64,000 bases of DNA from positions 140,658,747-140,722,746 of the forward strand of contig NC_081412.1 in the NCBI RefSeq assembly GCF_030272615.1, given 5' to 3'. The notes under the pieces were generated by a model, which was given only the letters and a program-made list of their open reading frames with translations, ran no database searches and was not told the DNA's origin. Each line of letters begins with the position of its first letter. Position 1 is the first letter of the stretch. The DNA is from Cryptomeria japonica. Lineage: Eukaryota; Streptophyta; Pinopsida; Cupressales; Cupressaceae. The position numbers were made by a program, and so were the translations under genes. Below are positions 1 to 9,765 of the stretch, one piece after another.

Positions 1-220
1 TGGCCGTTTTTGGTGTCTCCGGCATATAATGTTCTTGGTACATCTCTTGTTGTTGCGGTTGTGCTATGCCTTGATATCGATCTTGTTGTTGTACTTCTTA
101 GAGCCTAGGTTTATATTGCAATTGAGTATGTTGTTGATATTGCATAGGCGCCAATTGTGGTTGTGAAGTATGATAGCTTGTTTGCCTTGGCACATATTGT
201 GGCACATGTTGGTGTTGAGG

Positions 221-1507
221 CTAATGGATCAGAATTTGTTGACTTTGTGCCAATTGTTGTCGTGGTGTATATCCCATCATTTGTAAAAAACTTTGTTTAG
301 GTGGTTTTCGTTGCTTCTCCTTAAGATGGGGTATAGCACTTGCATTAACTTGCTGTGTTGTTTGTCCAATCCATTGTGATGGTTGCAAGTTTGCATTAAC
401 ATGTAATGGTGCCGAAGGCGCAGCAATTTGTTGTCGAATGCGAAATTGTTGTTGTTGCACATTACTTGTTTGCACATTCGATTGTACCTTTTGTGTATTA
501 CTCAATTGTTGCAAGAATTGTTGTTGGTGCAAACCACTATCCGTAGCCCTTTGTGTCGCCATTATCAAAGGATTTGTCGCAATAGTGTTTGACAAAGATA
601 TGGAGCTTAACGGGATATAGGAACTTTGTTGCAACATGGAATTGTTTTGGACATTGGTGATATCAAGGATTCCAGTCATGAAGCTTTCTTGCATCTTAGA
701 TTTCGATCCAATTTTATGCATGCAAGGAACCACTTCTTGTTGAGGGATAGTTGTCAATATTTGCGCGGTCTTCATTTGATCTTGTTGCACAGGTGTTGTG
801 TTGAATAATGGATTATTTATCGTCTCAAATGGTGACTTCTGAGGAATAGTCACTGTCAATGCCTTTGAAGCACGTTTACTCATCAATGTAGGTTGAGTTG
901 CTTGTTGTGCATTTTCTTCATTTGGATGCAGAGAGAAAGTTAACAACTCACCGCTTTGTTGTTCTTGCACATTGATTTGGTCACTTGAAGAGGTCACATT
1001 ACTCATCATGTTAAGATACTTTTGTGGAAACATCTTAAAGACCTTGTTCAAGAACTTATCCATCTTTTTTGTTATCTTTGGATCTTGAAGGAACATGTCA
1101 ACATCATTAGAAGCATCGGAATCGGATGAAGAATCTGGTTGGACATTTGGATTCATTTCTTGTTGAGTGCCTTGATCTAAACCAAATCCTTGCGAAAGTG
1201 TTTGTTCTTCATATAATGTTTGACTTTGAATGTCATGTTGCAGGTGTGGTTGATTCCAATTGAAAGGTGCACTTCCTCTTAGAGTTGGTGGAACACTCCC
1301 ATGTCCTGGTTTCATAGGTATAAACACTGGTTCATATAATGGAGGTGGTCCAAGTTGAACCGTTCCATATGGTGGTAGAGATGTGTCTGATGAACCTTCA
1401 ATTTGTATTGTTTGACTAGTTTGAAACTGCGAATTTGCTATGTTGTCCATGGGTTGATACATTGGTTCGCCCATCTTTTTAGATTTTGATCTTGTCTCAA
1501 CAGGCAT
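221..1507 (-). CDS. Q-rich gag-like protein of element F
   Basis: This is a 428-residue open frame from ATG at 1507, beginning MPVETRSKSK, a basic start of the kind seen in plant gag proteins. The N-terminal third is proline-rich. An acidic serine stretch (DSSSDSDASND, about residues 125-135) leads into a short helical, lysine-rich segment. The last 200 residues are strongly enriched in Q, N, S and T. The stop is TAG where the Q-rich reading would have CAG. The same frame continues from 220 to 1 with further Q and H residues and one more stop (TAA for CAA), so the protein was longer. No zinc knuckle or protease is in view. The gag role is inferred from position after an LTR, primer site and leader. 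Confidence 0.6.
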   Translation of the reverse strand: MPVETRSKSKKMGEPMYQPMDNIANSQFQTSQTIQIEGSSDTSLPPYGTVQLGPPPLYEPVFIPMKPGHGSVPPTLRGSAPFNWNQPHLQHDIQSQTLYEEQTLSQGFGLDQGTQQEMNPNVQPDSSSDSDASNDVDMFLQDPKITKKMDKFLNKVFKMFPQKYLNMMSNVTSSSDQINVQEQQSGELLTFSLHPNEENAQQATQPTLMSKRASKALTVTIPQKSPFETINNPLFNTTPVQQDQMKTAQILTTIPQQEVVPCMHKIGSKSKMQESFMTGILDITNVQNNSMLQQSSYIPLSSISLSNTIATNPLIMATQRATDSGLHQQQFLQQLSNTQKVQSNVQTSNVQQQQFRIRQQIAAPSAPLHVNANLQPSQWIGQTTQQVNASAIPHLKEKQRKPPKQSFLQMMGYTPRQQLAQSQQILIH

Positions 1508-3569
1508 GTCCCTTATGCAAATGCAATATTTTTGGAATTTTCAAAGATAATGTATGATATGCAACTAAGTGCAAACTTAAATGGATGAAAATGCAATCTA
1601 TGACAAGAATGCAACCTATGTTTTTGGTTGTTTTTGAATATTTTGACAAACTTATGAATGCAAATCTAAGAGAGGGACCCTTGGGAAATTGGAATGATGT
1701 CTAGACCTCAAAGGACAAAAGGATTTAAGTGACAAAGGACAAGATGACAATGTCTCCCCTATATGCTTGGATACTAAGCTAGGTTTGACGAAATGACATG
1801 GATGACAAAAGGACAAAAGGTTTGACAAGGTCTAGACTTCCTAACAATGACTTAGGGTTTATCAAAGATTTGGATCACTCAAGTATGACAAAACCTAGTT
1901 TTGAGACTATATGCAAAAGGACAATTACTATGCAAATGACCTTAATATGATATGATAATGACTTAAGCCTAATGAAAAGACTTAAGGTATGCGAATATGA
2001 ATGTATGACAATGGTATGACTTTAATGCAAGAGGACATATGAAAATGGATGACTCTTATTGATATGCAAAGGAGTATGACCTAGATGAAACCTAACCTTG
2101 GTACTTGACAATGAACTTTGCAAAATGCAACCTAGGATGAACCTAAATGTAAGTGACATGAATGTTGAGATAAGATTTTGAACAATGTTTGACAACCATG
2201 TTTGAAGGTGTTTTGAACTTTGTTGAACAAAATGTTCTTGTGTTTAGCCTTGTTTTGAATCAATTTGTCTTGTTCTTGAAATGAGATGCAATTCAACTTT
2301 TGACAAGTAAATAATACAAGATATTTCAACTTAGACTCAAGACAATCATGCTCATTCCCACATTTCTTATGGTAGGCAAGGACATTAGGTACTTGAGAGG
2401 TAGACTCATTATGGGATTCAAGGAGAATACATAGATGCTTGACCGCATGGGCTCCCCTCCATGGCACTCACTTCTTAGGGCAGCCAAGCATCAGTCCCCA
2501 TGGAAATATCCCCATGGCGAACTTAGTATCTCTTCCAAGTATCCGAACTTGTCCTTCTCAAGCAACTAGAAGGGTTTTTGGCCTCTAAAAACAAGGTGTT
2601 TAGTCAGGATTTCTGTTAAGCTTTACTCCTTGATGTCACGCAAGCGTGATTGAGACATTAAGCCCATCAAGATACCAAACAAATGTAGTCGCGCAAGCAT
2701 GATTTAGACCATGAGGTCCTACTTAGATGTTGATATGAGAAAGAGTCCAAGGGTCATCACTTCCCAAGTAACTGCAATTCCCACGTAACCCTTCCTTCAA
2801 AGCTTTCGCCCATCAGGTATTTTTTTATAGTGAGTTAGAATGCCAAGGTATTCTAGCCGTACTCACTTTGGGTCATTCCCTTCTCATGATTATCACTTGC
2901 TTGCAAAAACAAATGGTCGGGAAGGCAGGCCCTCTAAAGGTGACACACAATCAAAACAATGAACATGGTATCGAAGATCTAGATTTCTGATCACCCTAGG
3001 AAGGATGAGAGCATACTCTCCTACTCCAATGTCACACTCAACAATCAAAGCAAAAACATGTTCATTCCAACCTATTTAGAAATCACTAGGTGCCTAAAAA
3101 TTAATTGCAAACACCAAGTTTAGTTGTTTCTCCAAGGCAACCTGCAAAACCCAAGTTAGAAGTTTGAGGTGTTTATTCTTTGACTATCGATTCTGCATAA
3201 AACATGTTAGTAGTTTCATTTGTTGTCTTTTCCATGCGTATGCCAAGATCCTGCACAGATAATTAGTACCAAAGTCAAAAAACAGAAAACAAAATGCAAA
3301 AACAAAACAAATTTCAAGTAAAACACTGCATTTTTACCTCTGTTCTAGACTTTACACAGGCGCAAAAGTCATGACACAGGTGTAGAAGTCATGACACAGG
3401 CACAGAATGTCTTCAACACAGGTGCAAGTTGCTTGACACAGGCACAGGTTGTCTCACACAGGTGCAGAAGTCCCCAGAAAGCCCTGCATTACCCTATTTT
3501 TGGGTTTTTTGGCCTGCAAATCAACTCAAAAGCACTCAAAGACATAGTAAAGGGGTTAGATGGTTAGTG
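1508..3569 (-). other. Long 5' leader of element F
   Basis: About 2 kb lie between the primer site and the Q-rich frame. I see no convincing gene. The 1660-2110 part is full of short degenerate words such as GACAAAGGACA and ATGAC. A 111-codon minus-strand frame at 2132-2467 has no recognisable feature. Long non-coding leaders are common in plant Gypsy elements. Confidence 0.5.
3351..3477. repeat. Degenerate minisatellite in the element F leader
   Basis: About six tandem copies of a unit of roughly 20-25 bp with core GACACAGGCGCAGAAGTC. Copies differ at several positions (ACACAGGTGTAGAAGTC, ACACAGGCACAGAATGTC and so on). Confidence 0.7.
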
Positions 3570-3587
3570 TTCACGTTGGGTTCACCA
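3570..3587 (-). other. Primer-binding site of element F (tRNA-Trp)
   Basis: On the minus strand TGGTGAACCCAACGTGAA lies 5 nt inside the LTR. It matches the complement of the 3' end of plant tRNA-Trp including CCA (TGGTGAACCCGACGTGAA) with one difference, A for G. The tRNA end is recalled, not looked up. Confidence 0.7.
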
Positions 3588-3592
3588 ATTAA

Positions 3593-5054
3593 TGTAGCAT
3601 AGGAAATAGGGAATCATCACAAACAATATAGGAATATTAGTCATAGCTCAATCACGAAAGCTTAAATGTAATGATCTATCCTAAACACACTCAATAAAGA
3701 TATAAAGATAAAAACATTCAAAAGTAAATACCATTCAAACCATATGCAGATCTGAATGCTTCCTTCATGCGGCTCCATTGTTCTTCTTTCCTCTCCAAAT
3801 AGTTTTTGTTGTGGATCTCACCTACAAGTGTGCACACATAATTGAAAGCAAGTAGACAAGATTATTGATCAAGAGTACTTGAAATGTGATTGATTAGAAA
3901 TTCGATAATCTGATTATTCTGATTCTCATTATTAGCCAAGATTGAAGAAATTCATCCAATTTATAGAAAAATTGGAGAGATGACAAGATTAGCATGATTC
4001 AATTCAAATGGAAATTGCAAATCAATTATGTCAATTATTACAAATTATGACAAATTATGCACTTTCTATGCAAAATTTGTTGATTGATAATTTATGACAA
4101 CTTCTATGTCAAAAATTGATTGATTTGTCAATTATGACAAATTATGACAAATTGACATGTCATTTCCATGAATTTAGGAGAGAAATAGGAGGAAATTGAA
4201 ATTAGGAATTTAGAAAAAGAGGGAAAAATAGGAATTAGGATAAATTAGGTGAATTAATTAATAATTTGTCATTTATTAATTAATTCACAAAAAGAGGAAT
4301 AATTAGCCAATTAAATGAACATTTAATTGTGACAAAAAGACTTAGGATAAACAAGCAATTTATTAATCCTAGAGGAAGAAATGACAAATAAGGTTAAATG
4401 ATTAAATCATGAAACCCTAGAAGATGAATTAGGTCTTGATGAAAGATAATTGACTCGATCATGATTTGGATTGACAAAGGACCAATGTGATAAATGATTT
4501 GATTGATAAAATGCGCCAACTGACGAGGAACAATGACTAATTGATCCAAATTGACATAATTGAGACAGACAACAATCGATGACCAATCGATCGCAAGATG
4601 ACAAAATTGACAAGAGGACAAGGATCGATGACAAAATAGATTGCAGGATGATAGGATTGAAAATGACCACGATCAATGACAAATCGATCGCAAAATGACA
4701 AAATCAAACATGACAACGATTGATGACAAATCGATCGCAAAACGACAAGATTGAAAAGAGGATAAAACCCTAATTTAGGATTGACGATGTCCAAAATGAT
4801 GACAAATGAGCACGCTCATTGATGCAATAGGATAAGATCGATCAAAATCATGACTGGATAATGTTGTCGACAAGACCAAATTCGAGAGTAAGATGAATGA
4901 AGAATGTAGAAGAATGACTCGATGCTCGCAAATAATAAAGACCAAGTGCGTGACATAGGAGAAAACGTTAATGCGATGCAAAAACCTAAAATGAGGCAAT
5001 GCACAAATGTTAAAGTATGACTCCGCAAGTGTTGACCATTTTTAGGTGTCTACA
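3593..5054 (-). repeat. 5' LTR of element F
   Basis: 1462 bp, reading TGTAG...CTACA on the plus strand, flanked on its left by the primer site. The end TTTAGGTGTCTACA is shared with the solo LTR ending at 18228, so both belong to one LTR family. A T-rich plus-strand stretch around 4250-4340 and a tandem repeat at 4568-4770 lie inside. Confidence 0.8.
4568..4770. repeat. Tandem repeat inside the element F LTR, about four 50-bp units
   Basis: Units starting near 4571, 4623, 4673 and 4720 share the order ATCGATGACAAATCGATCGC followed by AAAATGACAAAATTGA with scattered substitutions. Each holds a CGATCG-type palindrome, CGATCG being lost in one unit. A regulatory role is only a guess. Confidence 0.7.
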
Positions 5055-5497
5055 GCAGCATTGGATTCCTTCAAGGTTGTATTCTTAGAAATAGCCATGT
5101 TTAGTTCACCTAGCATTTCTTCTTTTTCCATTTTACTCTCTTGGAGATGAGTGGTAAGGGAATTGATTTCTTGCTTCAGCTTGGAGATCTCATGATCTTT
5201 GTCTTTTACCAGATCTTCAGCTTTCCTTCAGTTCTCAAGATCTTGACACATTCTGATAGTCAGTCCTTCCAGTTCCCTTCTCAGGTTGGCATTAGATTCA
5301 TTCAATTTTTCAACTTCTTCAACTAGGGTTTACATGTCTGCTTCATCAGAAGAACTATTTTCAGTAAGCTCCATTAGTTTCTCAGCATGCTCTCTTCTTT
5401 TTGCTAGAGAGGCTTTATATTTGACTTTGAGTTCATCATAGGCATTCTCAGTCTGAGTGAGCTGATGAGTAAGTTCCCTCATAGTGTATTCCCCCAT
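5055..5497 (-). pseudogene. Coiled-coil gag-like fragment of element G
   Basis: From ATG at 5497 the minus strand reads MGEYTMRELTHQLTQTENAY and then a heptad-rich, lysine- and glutamate-rich chain. Two stops interrupt it, and the frame is truncated at 5055 by element F. The composition and the segment LRRELEGLTIRMCQDLEN resemble the coiled-coil gag-like frame of element B (LRQENMIMRNEMQDMTMRFC). The two probably share ancestry, but this comparison is by eye. No zinc knuckle remains. The role as a structural gag protein is inferred from its place just after the primer site. Confidence 0.55.
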
Positions 5498-5533
5498 ATC
5501 TCCTTCCAAGTGGTTAGACTTATAGAAAGGTTT

Positions 5534-5545
5534 TCTTTGATACCA
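5534..5545 (-). other. Primer-binding site of element G (mutated tRNA-iMet)
   Basis: The minus strand reads TGGTATCAAAGA, against TGGTATCAGAGC expected for initiator tRNA-Met. It begins two bases after the LTR. Confidence 0.7.
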
Positions 5546-5547
5546 AT

Positions 5548-6889
5548 TGATGAATACTAAGGGGGGGGGGGGGGTGAATTAGTATACCAAAAAATACTGA
5601 ACTCAAACTCTTAAACAGTTTAGCAGTTAACCGGTATAACAAATTTACTAACAAACTAGTTAAGACAAATGCAAACCAAACAACACATAAGGCATTCACC
5701 CACAAGAGCACAATCACCATAACACAAGATGTTTTGATGTGGAAACCCAAATGGGAAAAACCACGGTGAGCAGAAACTCACAAGTAACTATCTACAGAAT
5801 AGAAACTAGACTGGTTAAGGTTAGACCAGTTAAGGTCATACCGGTTAAGGTCATACAATGTTCTTCACCAGAACAGATCCTATTAGGAATCTAGATCTTT
5901 GCTAGGAGACGAGTCTTGCTAAAGACTACCTTGTGAGAGGATTTCAGTTGTGAACCACCTTGTTAGAGGATTTACAAAGGCTTTGTTAGGCCTACCCAGT
6001 TAAGGGTTTAAGACTTGTCAAAGATATGAGTAATCAACAAGTAGATGATCTAGCTACTAGCATAGTATGCTTGGTTAGTTCCTTGATAGCTCATTGTTAA
6101 TGCACATTTAGCATTACTTCAGTCTTCAATATCTCCAAACTCTGTTTCTTCACATAAACCTAATCTTGTCTTCCATGATCGCACATACAAAACCCTCATC
6201 TACACCTAAAACCCTAGACATGATGTCCTTATAAAGGAGTCTGATTTCGTGTCGGTCTAATATGATTACATTACAAGTTCCTAGGTTCAGTGCATCTAGA
6301 CACATTTGGTAACACGACACAAAGTCACCGCCAAAGTGTCAGTGGATAAAAACTCATCACAGAAATACCGGTTGGTAACCCATCACAGAGTAATACTGGT
6401 TCATACATTTTACCAATTACCGGTTGTCAAAATGAAGATTGGAAAAGTGTTAACTACCACTTTGTTCCTTTGTACCACTTTAAGTTCCTCGAACTGCTTG
6501 AGGTCTTCATACCGCTTTGGGTCTTCAGTTAGTTTGTGACTGCTAAACACCTTCTATAAAACACCGATAGTCTAAAGACTATAATACATAATACCAGTTG
6601 GAACAATTACCGGCTGAGCATAACTCATACAGAAAGTGATCACAAAACAAGTGTGTGTCCATTAATGACAATCAAGTTCCTCGAACTGCTTGAGGTCTTC
6701 ATACCGCTTTGGGTCTTCAGTTAGTTTGTGACCGCTAAACACCTTCTATAAAACACCGATAGTCTAAAGACTATAATACATAATACCAGTTGGAACATTT
6801 ATTGGTTGAGCATAACTCATATAGAAAGTGATCACAAAACAAGTGTGTGTCCATTAATGACAATCACAAGATCATAAAAAATGCCAATA
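5548..6889 (-). repeat. 5' LTR of element G
   Basis: About 1342 bp. On the plus strand it begins TGATGAATAC next to a run of 14 G (a poly-C tract on the element strand) and ends near ATGCCAATA. The outer end is inferred from similarity to TGTTGGCAT starts of related LTRs. An array of short CCTCTAACAAGG-like palindromes (element strand) at about 5780-6030 resembles the one in element D. Confidence 0.65.
6482..6865. repeat. 192-bp tandem duplication inside the element G LTR
   Basis: Bases 6482-6673 and 6674-6865 are near-identical direct copies beginning AAGTTCCTCGAACTGCTTGA. They differ at a handful of positions, mostly C/T or G/A. Confidence 0.9.
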
Positions 6890-6894
6890 GAGAA

Positions 6895-7554
6895 GTAGTA
6901 TGAAATTTTTTCATAGGATTAGGTTGTTTATTATTTCTTGTATTATGCGTGTGAGCAACTACAATATAGCTAGGTTATTGTTGATTCATCATGTTTCTTT
7001 GAGTGATTTGTTTTGTAAAGTTAAAGAAGTAATGGGTATGTGTGGTTGGATTCTTACCACCTTTAAAAACAAACTCTGGTTTTTTAAAGGTTGAGGAATA
7101 TTAGGACAAAGTTCCACAACAATCTTAGGCTTTTTAGGTTTAGTCTTATAACCAATAACATGTATCATGTTAATTAACCTCTGAAAAAGTGTTAGTTTAG
7201 GAGATATAGAGGATAACTCAATAGAGATAAATTCATCAAGGGTGTCATCTAGCATATTAGAGTCATAACTACTAAATGGCTCATCAAATACATGAAAATA
7301 TTTTAAGAGATACAACATGACTAGATAACCTACTTTCTCCAAGATAAGGCTTGATTTTGTCTTTTAAGGTTTTGATTTTATAACCTAAGAATAGAAAGAT
7401 TTTTTCTAACTAACGCCTTTAAATGATGTAATATAATGAGATAAAGCATCCAAAACACTAATGTAATCTCAAAAAATACTATAAAAGACACAAAAATGCA
7501 TATCAAATAGATTTTTTATAATAAAAAGAATGTTAAAGAAGTTGCATTCACCAA
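6895..7554 (-). other. Spacer with one unrecognised 117-codon frame
   Basis: The minus strand at 6989-7342 is open for 117 codons. It includes an acidic segment and a lysine/proline patch (YKTKPKKPKIVVELCP). I do not recognise it, and no promoter or matching homologue elsewhere in the window supports it. It may be a relic of an older repeat. Element A is inserted at its right edge. Confidence 0.3.
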
Positions 7555-7559
7555 AATGT

Positions 7560-8766
7560 TGTTGGCCATTTGGTGGAATTGATTATGTGCTCCATTGATG
7601 TTTTGTCATTGATGCCAACACTAGCTATTTGGATGCTTTATTGACACCCTTCTAGTCCCAGTAGGTTGAGTGGTTTTTGGTTAACTTAGATCCGACATGA
7701 TTTGGTAGGATCTCGTATAGTTTGGTGATGGAATTGACTTGTTCATGATACTTATACTCATATTTGGTTAGTTGGTTGTGGTTTGGAGATTGGATATTAT
7801 CCTGCTTGCTTATAAGATTGGTTTAAGGTTCCGAAGAGGGTTTCACCAGTAGAGCTTTTGGTGGAGATCTTTGATGAACTACATAAGTTGTGTTGATGCA
7901 ACTTCTAATGGACTTTCAGGATATTGTTGGTGATCATGTTTGAGACTTTGCGATTGGAGATCATTGCTGAAGCATGTGGACCTATACTTGGTCCCGGTTG
8001 ATGTAGGTTATGGACCGACTTTAATGTAACGTGTTGATAGGACCTATTATTTACGAGATGACTTATGTGTTGATATTATTTGTTTGGTCTAAGGACAACA
8101 TGGTTATATAATTGGTTTATTATTTGGTGGCCAACCTGATTGTTTATGGTCGAGGGTTTGTATATATAGATGTAAGATCTCATAGTAGATCATCATGGTT
8201 ATTGTTAGAGGTCATGGTCAAGGAATATAATGTGTGAATAATGTAATATCATTTAGGCCGAGGATTTGGTCGATCATTGGAGATCGAAATGGGTTTATGT
8301 AAGAGGATTTAGTCCTCTAGTATTGAGATTAACCAGAACAGTACTCGAGCATAGGAGATGTTATCTTTTACAGTTCAACACTTGTCTGGATTGTAGTCTG
8401 GATTTCTATGTAGTTAGTGAGGCTCCTTTTTGTGATGAGCAGTGTGCTCTAGGCTATTGGCCTTCCTACAAGTGTAGGCTCCTTAATTGTAATTCACATA
8501 CTTACTGCGAAAGGATTATTTGACTATGGGAGGCTTCCCACCATGGTTTTTCCGTTTACAGTGTTTTCCACATACAAATCTTGGTGTTATGTGGATGACT
8601 TTTATTCTATGATTATTGTTTATACTTAATTGGTTTATCTGCTATTCCAGTATTAATGTTTTGGGTTCCAGTATTAAAGTTTAAATTGCTAATGGTTCCT
8701 GTAATCTGTGACAACTGAGTCACCCCACCCTCTCAGTTGTCTTCCGGTTATTTGAAATGTCTAACA
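7560..8766 (+). repeat. 5' LTR of element A
   Basis: 1207 bp, starting TGTTGGCCATTTGG and ending GTCTAACA. Near the 3' end is the motif GTCACCCCACCCTCTCAGT, a mutated version of the poly-C motif shared with the LTRs of B, D and E. Confidence 0.93.
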
Positions 8767-8768
8767 AT

Positions 8769-8780
8769 TGGTATCAGAGC
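8769..8780 (+). other. Primer-binding site of element A (tRNA-iMet)
   Basis: TGGTATCAGAGC, a perfect 12-nt complement of the 3' end of plant initiator tRNA-Met, two bases after the LTR. Confidence 0.92.
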
Positions 8781-8823
8781 TTTGGTCCTCTCTGCAGAAA
8801 GTTAACCACTTGAGGAAGATCTT

Positions 8824-9765
8824 ATGGCGACTAATAGTTCAAGTTCATCTAGTTATTCTGGAGCTATCTTTTGAAGGGATATTCCAAGGCTTAATGGAAC
8901 AAATTACACAGTATGGAAGATTTGGATGGAGACTCATTTGAGATATCTTGGCAAAGAGATTTGGGAGATCACATAGAATGGTCTCACACCTTATAATCCA
9001 GGATTTGGCAATCCTCCTCTGACAAACCTGGACAAGGAGCTTGAGAATGATTGTAGAGAAAGAGAAGCCCTCTTGTGTGCACTTTTTGATCAACAAATAA
9101 TGGGATTAAGCGACAAATCATTTGAAAAGGCTATATGGGATAAGTTGGAGACTCTTAATGAAGGTGACCCTACATTGAAGATTTCTAAACTTGATGGTTA
9201 CTGGGTGAGATATGAAAACCTGAAGATGGAAGAAGATGAAAGGATTACTACATTCATGGAAAGGGTAAATGAGATTGTTATGGGAATTCAATGTTGTGGT
9301 GGACCTTTGAGTGAAGACAAAATTGTTTCTAAAGTCTTGAGAGCCCTATCACCGACTTACAAAATGAAGGCTACTACTATTAATGAGTTCAAAAGAATGG
9401 CTAATACATCTGTCAACATAGATAATTTGGTTGGGAAACTATCTTATTTTGAGCTTGAGGAATTTGGACCTTCTAGAGCTCTGAAGACTGAACCTACTTT
9501 TCATGCATCTACATCTACAACTGGTAAGCAAGACTAGAAAGATTTATATGCAAAGGAAGTGGAAGATATGAAGAGAGAAGATGATGAGTTTGAGCATCTT
9601 GAAGCACTATTTACTAGAAGAGTATCGAAAGGACCGGTAGGAAGTAAGTATGAAGGAAAAGCAATTGAAGATTTGAAGAAAGAGTCAGAAGATCATTTAA
9701 GCCTAACCCTAGATATCAGATCAAGTATAAATACAAGAAAAATAGAGACAAATCATGCTTCATAG
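8824..9765 (+). pseudogene. gag of element A (broken)
   Basis: From ATG at 8824 the frame reads MATNSSSSSSY, then a Copia gag domain (PRLNGTNYTVWK, later MEEDERITTFMERVNEIV). Stops lie at 8872 (TGA), 8974 (TAG for CAG) and 9535 (TAG for TGG), judged against element E. After KYEGKA, where E encodes a CCHC knuckle, A has lost that segment and changed frame. The former function is nucleocapsid and capsid, packaging element RNA in cytoplasmic particles. The protein could not package RNA normally now. Confidence 0.88.

Larger units (their letters stand above)
1..5054 (-). mobile_element. Partial LTR retrotransposon F (5' part, Gypsy-like, tRNA-Trp primed)
   Basis: The minus strand shows, in order, a 5' LTR (5054 down to 3593), a primer-binding site (3587-3570), a leader of about 2 kb and a Q-rich gag-like frame (from 1507). 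The element leaves the window at base 1. The LTR starts TGTAG and ends CTACA, a perfect short inverted terminus. Only the 5' end is visible, so protease, RT and integrase cannot be checked. The Gypsy assignment is inferred from the long leader and LTR size. The element interrupts an older minus-strand coiled-coil gag fragment at 5055. The right-hand copy of the target duplication would be 5055-5059 (GCAGC), but its partner lies outside. Confidence 0.75.
5055..6889 (-). mobile_element. Fragment G: 5' LTR and start of a coiled-coil gag element
   Basis: The minus strand shows an LTR (6889 to 5548), a mutated tRNA-iMet primer site and the start of a coiled-coil gag frame cut at 5055 by the LTR of element F. 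The poly-C tract near the LTR end and the TATTGGCAT start (TGTTGGCAT with one transition) link it to elements A, B, D and E. The remainder presumably lies on the far side of F, outside the window. Confidence 0.7.

Noticed and set aside
3351-3477. Possible CRISPR-like array
   Set aside because: The repeats are degenerate and adjacent, with no unique spacers of regular size, and the context is a plant LTR element.
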